Part shown: positions 1 through 6,295 of the stretch, in pieces
Numbering within the stretch: the first letter of the stretch is position 1
Layout of the letters: the number at the start of each line of letters is the position of its first letter
Assembly (NCBI GenBank): GCA_030613915.1
Contig: JAUWKY010000005.1
Coordinates: 1-16,689 of the forward strand
Direction: 5' to 3'
Length of the DNA stretch: 16,689 nt
Source: Syntrophobacterales bacterium
GTDB lineage: Bacteria > Desulfobacterota > Syntrophobacteria > BM002
Position numbers and translations under genes: made by a program
Notes under the pieces: model-generated
Databases searched by the model: none
Told to the model about the DNA's origin: nothing
Seen by the model: only the letters and a program-made list of their open reading frames with translations

Positions 1-880
1 CGGGTGGTTCTTCAGCTACAAGTTCTTCTTCCAAAAGCTCTTCCAACAAAGCGTCTTCTTCCGAGGGAGCTGCCAGTGTTGGTTCCTCTGCGGTGAGTGC
101 TTCCAGTGTCGGTTCTTCTTCAGGAGGTTCTTCCAGCACTGGTTCTTCTTCCGGGGGAGCGACCAGAGTCGGCTCTTCCTCGAGCCCATCTTCCAATAGC
201 GGTTCTTCCTCGAATAATTCGTCCAGCACAGGTGCTTCCTCGACTATTTCTTCCAGAATCGGCTCCTCAACTGGCGGAGGCTCGACTGCTGGTTCGGGCG
301 CAACTGCTGGAGGTTCCTCTGCCGGCGGCTTCATTCGTTGGATCTCAGCCTTCACCCGCCTAAATTGACCGAGCAATTTGTCCATTACCTCGCTGCGCTC
401 AGTCTCTGTGGGGGCTGGCTCCCGCACGAAAAGGTCAAGGCCACTGGCAGCTCCATGCAAAAACTGGACGGAGAGCGGTGAGGCATCAGCCTTTGCAGCT
501 CGTAAATATTGGAGCACCCCCAGGGACATTTTAATCACTGCCATGCAGTGACGATTATCACCGTGCTTGTCGCTAACGGCGTGGAGCTCTTTTTCAAAAT
601 CCTGTATGGACTCGGGAGTAATCTCCCAATCCAGAGTGAGAAGACTCTCCTTCAATTGAGCTAAAGAATCATCTGCGGCTTCGGCCGGCGGAGCAGGAAC
701 AGATTCTTCCACTGGTTTCTCTGCCGGTTTTTCGGCGGGCTCTTCGGGGGGGGCTTCCTCAGCAAGTGAAGGTTCTTGTCCCTCGGTCTTCTTGACGAAG
801 AGTTCGTCTATGGCCCTGTCAATGTCGGCCTCTAATTCGCTGGCATCAACTCCTGCCAAGGGGTCGTCGGTCAAATCCAT
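1..880 (-). CDS. Acidic repeat protein, third gene of the mglBA operon (3' end outside window)
   Basis: This reading frame stays open from an ATG at 880-878 to the left edge, giving 293 codons with the C-terminus missing. A strong ribosome site (AAGGAGGGG) lies just upstream, and the start is 29 nt after the mglA stop, so it is the third gene of the operon. Residues 1-70 are acidic and rich in Ala, Glu and Pro. Residues about 71-184 look folded and helical and contain a LTLDWEITPESI segment. Residues 185-293 are almost only Glu, Pro, Leu, Ala and Val. From residue 204 they form nine consecutive ten-residue units with the pattern EEEPxLxxxx. There is no signal peptide, so it is probably cytoplasmic. 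I do not recognise the family. Its position suggests a partner or effector of the MglA/MglB switch, which is inference. The GSS-rich frame on the plus strand here is only an antisense shadow of the repeats. Confidence 0.85.
   Translation of the reverse strand, partial: MDLTDDPLAGVDASELEADIDRAIDELFVKKTEGQEPSLAEEAPPEEPAEKPAEKPVEESVPAPPAEAADDSLAQLKESLLTLDWEITPESIQDFEKELHAVSDKHGDNRHCMAVIKMSLGVLQYLRAAKADASPLSVQFLHGAASGLDLFVREPAPTETERSEVMDKLLGQFRRVKAEIQRMKPPAEEPPAVAPEPAVEPPPVEEPILEEIVEEAPVLDELFEEEPLLEDGLEEEPTLVAPPEEEPVLEEPPEEEPTLEALTAEEPTLAAPSEEDALLEELLEEELVAEEPP
2..271 (-). repeat. In-gene 30-bp tandem repeat encoding acidic decapeptides
   Basis: Nine in-register 30-bp units code for ten-residue blocks such as EEEPLLEDGL, EEEPTLVAPP, EEEPVLEEPP and EEEPTLEALT. 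The array continues off the left edge. Units differ in bases and residues, so this is an old, diverged array and not a recent exact expansion. Confidence 0.8.
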
Positions 881-909
881 GTGCCCCTCCTTATGTCAAC
901 TGGCTGTTG

Positions 910-1521
910 TTACCGGGATAAAAGTTTGCGGCTAACATACTTTACTGTCACCTTGCTGATCTCTCTTAGCGTTTCAAACACACCGTCGCCCTTGAGTGCA
1001 CTGCCACTAAACCAGGGAACCTGGAGTTCCTTGTTCATGTCTTCCTGCATCTCCTCAACAGAGAGGATGGGAATATTAGAACCGCCGAGGTCTCTTTTGT
1101 TGTACTGAAGGACGAGAGGGATTTCATTAATGTCGACGTTATCCTCAGCAAGATTCTGTCTCAGATTTTCCAGACTCTCAACGTTCTTCTCTTTCTGAAC
1201 TTTAAGAGAATCAGCCACGAATACGATGCCATCCACACCTTTGAGAACCAGTTTGCGGGTCGCATTGTACATGACCTGGCCAGGGACGGTATAAAGCTGG
1301 ATCTTTATGCTCAGTCCCTGAATCTGACCGAGGGCCAAAGGGAGAAAGTCAAAAAAGAGCGTGCGGTCACCCTTGGTGTCGATGGTAACCATCTTACCAC
1401 GAACCGAGTCGGTCATGGCCTGGTGTAGGTAAAGCAGATTGGTAGTCTTGCCCCCTCGCCCAGGCCCGTAGAACACGATCTTACATTGGACCTCGTTTTT
1501 ACTAAGATCAATAAACGACAC
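910..1521 (-). CDS. mglA: MglA-family small Ras-like GTPase
   Basis: The 203-residue product is a Ras-like GTPase of the bacterial MglA family. The P-loop GPGRGGKT is at residues 19-26, an MglA-type switch/G3 region with TVPGQ is near 78-82 followed by YNATRKLVLKGVDGIVFVAD, and the G4 motif NKRD is at 141-144. Length matches MglA proteins (about 195 residues). In Myxococcus, MglA-GTP marks the leading cell pole and drives gliding and pilus-based motility, with MglB as its GTPase-activating partner. The start is GTG at 1521-1519, two bases after the upstream stop (TAACTGTG). The ribosome site GGCGGAG lies inside the end of the upstream gene, so translation is probably coupled. The role here (pole marking, pili or another polar machine) cannot be read from sequence. 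Confidence 0.93.
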   Translation of the reverse strand: MSFIDLSKNEVQCKIVFYGPGRGGKTTNLLYLHQAMTDSVRGKMVTIDTKGDRTLFFDFLPLALGQIQGLSIKIQLYTVPGQVMYNATRKLVLKGVDGIVFVADSLKVQKEKNVESLENLRQNLAEDNVDINEIPLVLQYNKRDLGGSNIPILSVEEMQEDMNKELQVPWFSGSALKGDGVFETLREISKVTVKYVSRKLLSR

Positions 1522-1523
1522 AG

Positions 1524-1919
1524 TTACAGTTCTCCGCCCAGAATAGGTATCAGTGTATCAGTCACTCTCGCGGTATTTAACCGGATCAGCCCCAAAGAAA
1601 CATCCTTGCCGAAAAGGGTAATAAGAATGAACCCCTTTCCCACTTTGGTGAAGTGGATGTTTTCATTCTTGCCTTTGTGGAAGAGAAGGGCGAAGTCATC
1701 TTCTCCAATAAGTTTAGCAATCTCGGCGGTTGCGCCGAAATTGGCCGCAGAAAGTGCAGCTAAGGCCACAACATCCAGATTGGCAGGATCGCCTCGATTG
1801 ACAATAAGATTGCCGGAGCGGTCAACCAAGAGGACGCAGTCAGCCCCGGCCCGGAGAACATCTTCATCCAGAGCGCTAATGATGTTATCTATCGATTCTT
1901 TGGATAAGACGAGATCCAT
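1524..1919 (-). CDS. mglB: Roadblock/LC7-domain protein, MglB-like GAP partner of MglA
   Basis: The 131-residue product is a single Roadblock/LC7 domain. It has the characteristic central segment CVLLVDRSGNLIVNRG, a helix beginning LDVVALAALSAANFGATAEI, and a C-terminal strand-helix region ending in LIPILGGEL. Proteins of this fold dimerise and act as GTPase-activating partners of MglA. The order mglB then mglA, with a two-base gap, is the classic arrangement. The start ATG at 1919 has a purine-rich ribosome site (GAGGGGGG). It is the first gene of the operon, with a promoter at 2009-2037. The symbol is given by analogy. Several Roadblock paralogues occur in such genomes, but adjacency to mglA makes this reading likely. 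Confidence 0.88.
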   Translation of the reverse strand: MDLVLSKESIDNIISALDEDVLRAGADCVLLVDRSGNLIVNRGDPANLDVVALAALSAANFGATAEIAKLIGEDDFALLFHKGKNENIHFTKVGKGFILITLFGKDVSLGLIRLNTARVTDTLIPILGGEL

Positions 1920-2008
1920 ACCCCCCTCACTTTTACTGGCTCCGCACTAGGTTAGAGCAGCGATTAAACACGTATGCTTTCAATTTCGCTACAAAAAAAG
2001 TCCCGCTA

Positions 2009-2037
2009 TCTATAACAGTATTGCTCTAAAAATGCAA
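2009..2037 (-). promoter_or_regulatory. Predicted sigma70-type promoter of the mglB-mglA operon
   Basis: On the minus strand a -35 box TTGCAT (2037-2032) and a -10 box TATAGA (2014-2009) are exactly 17 bp apart. The -10 is preceded by TGT, an extended -10 feature. It lies about 90 bp before the mglB start in A+T-rich DNA. Confidence 0.6.
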
Positions 2038-2443
2038 ATACTTTTGTCCTGAAGAATAGAAACAATTACTTCCCCGCCCCATGCAGATAGGGTGTGAAGG
2101 GGTCAAGCTTCTCCATGCAAATGTTAGACCAATCTAACGCTAGCATTTCCGCCTGTCATGCGAACTCCACATTATTTGGTACGCGGCTCTACCACCCTGC
2201 CCAAACCACATTCACTAACATAATAAGCGCGATCTCTTTTGGATACTCCGAGCGGAGTCTTCTCCTCTCGTCAAATTTGCTTTGACTGCCCACTAGCGGG
2301 TGTGTCGAAAAAACAATGAGAGCCCACCTAAAGTGCGGCTATATCGCCTCCCGGGAGGATAACAGCATGCTTTTTCGCTCTCCACAATTCACAGTAAAGT
2401 CTCAGATCCACCAACTAGACGTGAGAGTGGAACTTCCTATCTA

Positions 2444-2465
2444 TGGGTACCGTGTTACCCACGGT
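2444..2465. other. Two overlapping, mutually exclusive small hairpins
   Basis: Stem 1 pairs tgggta (2444-2449) with taccca (2456-2461). Stem 2 pairs accgtg (2449-2454) with cacggt (2460-2465). Both have six base pairs and share bases, so only one can form. No U-run follows on either strand, so it is not an ordinary terminator. Confidence 0.4.
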
Positions 2466-2673
2466 TAAGCTTCTTTGTGCTGAGAAATCCGCTTTTCAAG
2501 AATGACTGAGCGTCTAGGAAATGGTAGTCGTGGAGGTTGTTCTTGTAGCTTGCATGATTATTGCAAAGACGGTTCTTGGTAAACGCTACTTCTGACAAGT
2601 CTGAAAGCCTGTCCATCTGGCACATTCGATGGGCGAGGTTGAATCTGAACCGTTGGGTCACTGCGAGCAGCAT
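2455..2673 (-). pseudogene. Possible N-terminal relic of a 6-pyruvoyl-tetrahydropterin synthase-like gene
   Basis: A 72-codon frame begins MLLAVTQRFRFNLAHRM and continues through LSD, then RLCNN and LHDYHF. Proteins of the PTPS/QueD superfamily start with a strand followed by F-x-AAHR, and many have LSDEEN, then a CNNP-x-GHGHNY zinc-site block. The order and spacing here are similar, but the HxH zinc pair is not intact. The sequence ends at about half the family length, and the three downstream frames show no C-terminal half. There is no ribosome site before the ATG. The similarity is from memory and weak. The alternative is a chance open frame in non-coding DNA. Confidence 0.25.
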
Positions 2674-2756
2674 TAACGTTAGGCTAGGTCAGATTCCATA
2701 GTATCCCAACCGATCAGGAATGATTCCCAATACTCTTCTGAGGGGTGTAAGAGGAG

Positions 2757-4679
2757 ATGTGGTTCAAACGCGTCACATGTTTCTTATTGGCCGTCCTCGT
2801 TCCAGGTGCCAGTGTATATGGTGTCGACTACAGGCTGAAGTCAAGCGTACAGCAAATCAGAGAAGTTGGCGGACAACCGGCTTCTGCGGGCACCGATATT
2901 ATCCGAACTTTTCAGAATAAGCGGGTGCTCTGCGAAGAGTACCTGGTCAAGAAAGGCGACCGCATCTGGAATATTTTGGAGGAGAGGGTTCACGGCTCTG
3001 TTGCCCAAATCATCCACTGGTCCAAGGTGCTGCAAACATTTAACCCTGAGGTCACAAATCTCAATGTAATTCATCCAGGTCAACGGCTACTCATTCCCTT
3101 AGGGTTTATCAAGGGAGGTGAGCCTAAAAGGGCAGAGACTCCCAGAGACCTCCGCACCACAATCTATGAGGTGAAAAGGGGTGATTCACTCTGTGGGATT
3201 CTCAGTGATCAATTCCATTATCCCGAACATCTCATTTTCAACGAGGCAATTAACGCTGTAAAAGAACTGAATCCCGCGATAAAGGATTTTAACCACCTTC
3301 AGCCGGGACAGCGTATCATCATTCCTATCTCTGTACCCCTCAGTACGCCAAATACAGCTGACACCACGGTGCATGCCGAGGTTGAAGCACCAACAGTTCC
3401 TGCAACCACTTCGGAGCCACCAGTTCGAGGCTCGATGCAGGAGGTGAAAGGAGAGCTAACCTCAAATGACCTCGCTGATCTTACAGCTAGCTTCAAAGAG
3501 GAGCGCATGTCTGCAGAAGGCGGGGTTGGCGACACGGTTAAACAGGAAATTACTGAAGCCGCCCCAAACAACCGAATGGTCTCTCCTCCAATCCCAGGAG
3601 AACGGCGGCGTCAGGTGCTCGCAGAGGCTATCATAGCAACGGTGGTAGCTCTGGGTGGAAAAGGTTCAAACAAGGGACTCTACTCTCTCCCAATTGGAGG
3701 GCAAGGAGAGATCACCCTTGAATCCAGCCTGTTCCCGTTAGTGGAGTTTCCGAGCGGTGAGAGCGTGTTCCTGGACCTCAACGACCGTTTACCCTTCCAG
3801 CTTGAAGAAACCATCCATGCCGTCTGGGATGATCGCTACCGTATTGTTAAGGTCCGGGAAAATGACAACTTTCGTTCAATTTGGCAGCGCTTGATACATC
3901 AGTTAGACAAGATGGAAGTTTGGAATAAGCGCGATCCGCTCATCATCCATACGCCTTTGCCAATCAGCATCCAGGGCGATTGGATTTTGACTGCTACCAG
4001 ACCTCAGGAGCATGGAGGAAAGATTTTCGTCATAAATCTTCTTAAAGATGCCGAAGAGCGCACCGATCCGGCCTTGCAGACTTATCTGGACAGTCTGGGA
4101 ATTCGAGTTGTAGATGTGCAACTGGGGGGGCAACTGGAACAAGCCCGCGTCACTCCTCCGATGGATGAGCAGGCCTTCACCGCTGACACAAATACTGTGA
4201 TCGTCCGTTCCCAATTCGTCCCAGATTTGGTGGAAGCCTTCCTGAAAGTATTAGGACAACCACACCAGCGTAGCGAAAGAGTCCGGTTCGGCACTGAAAC
4301 CCCCAAGGGATTCAGCCTCACGGTCAAGGTCGGTTTCTATTTTCAGAGAGGCGGAGCCGTCCACCTTATTGACTTTAAGCGTCTTTCACCATCAATCCTC
4401 AGTCTCTTGAAGAAGTGGCATTATCAGGTGCTTGTAGTTGACCCCGAATGGGATGCGAGCGAGGTGTTTAGCGCATTGCAGGAGCACCTAAATCTGAAGG
4501 CCAATAGTTCATATAACACTTTCGTGTCAAAGCGAGAACCCACGAGGAATATCCACCTGAGTATTCCGGGAGATGTGATTCGAGAAGGAAAACGGAGTCA
4601 CCTGATTACTCCAATGGTTATGCCGGCATCACTGACAGACTTCTTGCGACGCAAGAGCGTCCGCGTCCTCAGGCACTAG
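2757..4679 (+). CDS. Exported protein with two LysM domains and a large uncharacterised C-terminal region
   Basis: The 640-residue product starts with a signal peptide (basic MWFKR, hydrophobic core to about residue 20, likely cleavage after VYG at 22), so it should act in the periplasm or at the cell surface. Two LysM peptidoglycan-binding domains follow at about 61-116 and 135-192. Each begins with YxVKxGDxxxxIL and ends with PGQRxxIP, and both contain an extended helix insert. A Thr/Pro/Ala-rich linker (about 196-285) leads to some 350 residues of mixed alpha/beta sequence that I do not recognise. No peptidase or amidase catalytic motif is visible. The ATG at 2757 follows GAGGAG directly, which is too close, so AGGGG at 2741 is the better-spaced ribosome site. 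A cell-wall anchoring role is inferred from the LysM pair. It is divergent from mglBA and precedes the ParA-PilZ gene by 118 bp. Confidence 0.85.
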   Translation: MWFKRVTCFLLAVLVPGASVYGVDYRLKSSVQQIREVGGQPASAGTDIIRTFQNKRVLCEEYLVKKGDRIWNILEERVHGSVAQIIHWSKVLQTFNPEVTNLNVIHPGQRLLIPLGFIKGGEPKRAETPRDLRTTIYEVKRGDSLCGILSDQFHYPEHLIFNEAINAVKELNPAIKDFNHLQPGQRIIIPISVPLSTPNTADTTVHAEVEAPTVPATTSEPPVRGSMQEVKGELTSNDLADLTASFKEERMSAEGGVGDTVKQEITEAAPNNRMVSPPIPGERRRQVLAEAIIATVVALGGKGSNKGLYSLPIGGQGEITLESSLFPLVEFPSGESVFLDLNDRLPFQLEETIHAVWDDRYRIVKVRENDNFRSIWQRLIHQLDKMEVWNKRDPLIIHTPLPISIQGDWILTATRPQEHGGKIFVINLLKDAEERTDPALQTYLDSLGIRVVDVQLGGQLEQARVTPPMDEQAFTADTNTVIVRSQFVPDLVEAFLKVLGQPHQRSERVRFGTETPKGFSLTVKVGFYFQRGGAVHLIDFKRLSPSILSLLKKWHYQVLVVDPEWDASEVFSALQEHLNLKANSSYNTFVSKREPTRNIHLSIPGDVIREGKRSHLITPMVMPASLTDFLRRKSVRVLRH

Positions 4680-4797
4680 GGTCGATGATTCAAATGCTTA
4701 CGGTAAGTTCATTCAAAGGGATTGCTGCGGACAAAGAGACAGGGGGTTACATTTTTTATTTGGTTAATGATGCAATACTTCAAGAGATATCCAAGCC

Positions 4798-5775
4798 ATG
4801 ATAATTAGTTTAGTAAACCATAAAGGTGGAGTTGGCAAGACCACGCTTGCGATCAATATAGCGTTTTATATTGCGAGCAAGGATCAGAAGGTTTTGCTCA
4901 TTGATGCCGATCCACAAGGAAGTGTCCTACAATGGCAAGCCATATGTGACAATAACACTTTTGATGTGATCCACCACCCAAAAGATACTTTGCATGCAGA
5001 TATCATTGAACTAGCCAAGGATTACAAGTATATCGTCATTGATGCCCCACCAAGCAATCTTGGTATAAATCTATCAATATTATTAACTACAAACCTTGCT
5101 ATTTTACCCATTGAGCCATCACCGCTCTCTATGTGGGCAAGTAAGAAAACAGTTGCCCTGATAAAAAATGCGAGGAGGCACAATAGTCGACTGGCAGGAC
5201 ATTTTCTTATATCCAGAAGGGTTGTCGGGACCGCACTGGGGCGTGACGTCAGAGAAGCGTTAGACTCAATTGATATGGCTGTTGCGAAAACAGAAATATG
5301 CCAGCGGACCGACTTCGTGAGATCGCTAAAACAAGGTCTTTCAGTACTACAGTATGCACCAAGCAGTGAGGCGGCAAAAGAAATCAGCAGACTGTGCGAT
5401 GAGATCAAGTTTGACGCCTCCTACTCACCAAAATTTCTAACAGATATAAAAAGAAACATCCATGATTACAAGGTGGGAGTAATAGAGAAAAGGCAGCATC
5501 CCAGAAGAGTTCCCTCGGTAGCTGTAGATTTTGCTGTCCAAGGTCGTGCCTACAGGGGTTTCATTCACAACATAAGTGTTGGTGGAGCTTTTATCGAAAC
5601 CAGCGAATCCTTTGTAGTCGGAACAAAAATAACAATGACATTTGTGTCTTCTAAGGACCAAAAACCTATCAAGATCACCGGCGAGATTGTCAGGAGTGGC
5701 CCGCAAGGAATTGGCGTCAGATTCAAGGTAGCCCAGAGAGATACAATGATAAAAGCCGTGACGCACGAAAGCTGA
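4798..5775 (+). CDS. ParA/MinD-type ATPase fused to a C-terminal PilZ (c-di-GMP-binding) domain
   Basis: Residues 1-205 form a ParA-family P-loop ATPase. It has a deviant Walker A KGGVGKT with signature lysine (9-15), an A' motif LLIDADPQGS (33-42), and a Walker B-type YIVIDAPP (78-85). It has no N-terminal DNA-binding extension, so it resembles the small chromosomal or plasmid ParAs. Residues about 230-315 are a PilZ domain with both c-di-GMP-binding motifs intact: RQHPR (RxxxR, 232-236) and NISVGG ([D/N]xSxxG, 258-263), then a GIGVRF strand near 304. ParA-like ATPases position DNA, chemoreceptor arrays, flagella or other cargo. The fusion suggests positioning tuned by c-di-GMP. No ParB-like partner is beside it. 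The gene is clearly more A+T-rich than its neighbours, which hints at separate origin. The ATG at 4798 has only a weak ribosome site. It converges on merR. Confidence 0.9.
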   Translation: MIISLVNHKGGVGKTTLAINIAFYIASKDQKVLLIDADPQGSVLQWQAICDNNTFDVIHHPKDTLHADIIELAKDYKYIVIDAPPSNLGINLSILLTTNLAILPIEPSPLSMWASKKTVALIKNARRHNSRLAGHFLISRRVVGTALGRDVREALDSIDMAVAKTEICQRTDFVRSLKQGLSVLQYAPSSEAAKEISRLCDEIKFDASYSPKFLTDIKRNIHDYKVGVIEKRQHPRRVPSVAVDFAVQGRAYRGFIHNISVGGAFIETSESFVVGTKITMTFVSSKDQKPIKITGEIVRSGPQGIGVRFKVAQRDTMIKAVTHES

Positions 5776-5823
5776 CCCGCATATTTCATGGTTTCTCGAC
5801 ACCGTTTCGTAAATAATGCGGGT
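5775..5823. terminator. Hairpin shared by the convergent parA-pilZ and merR 3' ends
   Basis: acccgcat (5775-5782) pairs perfectly with atgcgggt (5816-5823). Three further pairs are possible past a bulged A. The stem begins on the last base of the parA-pilZ stop codon and ends on the last base of the merR stop, so it exactly fills the gap. It is symmetric enough to serve both directions, but there is no U-run on either side, so intrinsic termination is uncertain. Confidence 0.45.
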
Positions 5824-6143
5824 TAATCCAACATGCGGCGAAGGGCGAGCAGTTCTTGTTTGATTTCGTCCAAGGTTGGGTGATGCGAAGAGTGATCTGA
5901 GGGGAGTTTTATTTTTTTGCGGGCACCTGCGATGGTGTATTTCTCGTCGTGGAGCAAATTCTTGATGTGCAGGAGCGTCTCAACATCTTTCCGACGGTAG
6001 ACCCGCTGTTTTGAAGGGGCGCGTCGGGGTCGGACCAGGGAAAACTCTCGTTCCCAATAGCGAAGCACATGGGTGGGAACGCCTACAATCCGGCTTACCT
6101 CGCCAATCTTGAAAAAACGCTTACTGGGAATGATGTCTGTCAT
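5823..6143 (-). CDS. Small MerR-family HTH regulator downstream of pheT
   Basis: The product is about 106 residues and consists of an N-terminal winged-helix MerR domain: [25 protein letters not shown], then a wing with [16 protein letters not shown] short tail follows, ending in a predicted helix ([15 protein letters not shown]). There is no effector-binding or metal-binding cysteine region, so the ligand, if any, is unknown. Short MerR proteins of this kind are often found after pheT and ihfA in deltaproteobacteria (general recollection). Here it follows pheT after 152 bp. The ATG at 6143 is preferred over an in-frame TTG at 6149. Neither has a clear ribosome site. Confidence 0.85.
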   Translation of the reverse strand: MTDIIPSKRFFKIGEVSRIVGVPTHVLRYWEREFSLVRPRRAPSKQRVYRRKDVETLLHIKNLLHDEKYTIAGARKKIKLPSDHSSHHPTLDEIKQELLALRRMLD

Positions 6144-6170
6144 GATCAAAGCACATAACGTTTGGATAAA

Positions 6171-6234
6171 CGGTGAACAGCGAAAAGGAGAGGGGTTAAC
6201 GGCTTGGTCTCAATCGCTTGTCTACCGTTCACCG
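6171..6234. repeat. Inverted repeat between pheT and merR
   Basis: cggtgaac (6171-6178) pairs with gttcaccg (6227-6234), and just inside, agcga (6179-6183) can pair with tcgct (6214-6218). It could fold in a pheT-merR transcript as a long-range hairpin. No U-run follows. It resembles the fold-back style of the other intergenic repeats in the window but shares no clear sequence with them. Confidence 0.4.
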
Positions 6235-6295
6235 ATTGCTCCGTATTGAATCTTGCATGATCTGCTGTGTAATATGCAACACCACCGGCCAAATT

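Larger units (their letters stand above)
2038..2756. other. Gene-poor intergenic stretch of about 700 bp
   Basis: No convincing intact gene is visible. A 63-codon plus-strand frame (2094-2285) has no recognisable domain and no good ribosome site. On the minus strand one short frame (2455-2673) may be a gene relic and is listed separately. A perfect 12-bp palindrome (cctcccgggagg) is at 2347-2358, and a pair of overlapping hairpins is at 2444-2465. The stretch separates the divergently transcribed mglBA operon and LysM gene, so it also holds the regulatory DNA of the latter, but I could not pick out a convincing promoter for it. Confidence 0.5.

Noticed and set aside
93..368. Plus-strand Ser/Gly-rich frames in the first 370 bases
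   Set aside because: They are antisense shadows of the EEEPxL repeats. The minus-strand frame has a proper ribosome site, operon context and a folded domain.
2094..2285. 63-codon plus-strand frame
   Set aside because: It has no recognisable domain, no good ribosome site and ordinary intergenic composition.
3903..4214. Minus-strand frames inside the LysM gene (up to 103 codons)
   Set aside because: They lie wholly within a well-supported gene on the other strand and show no family features.
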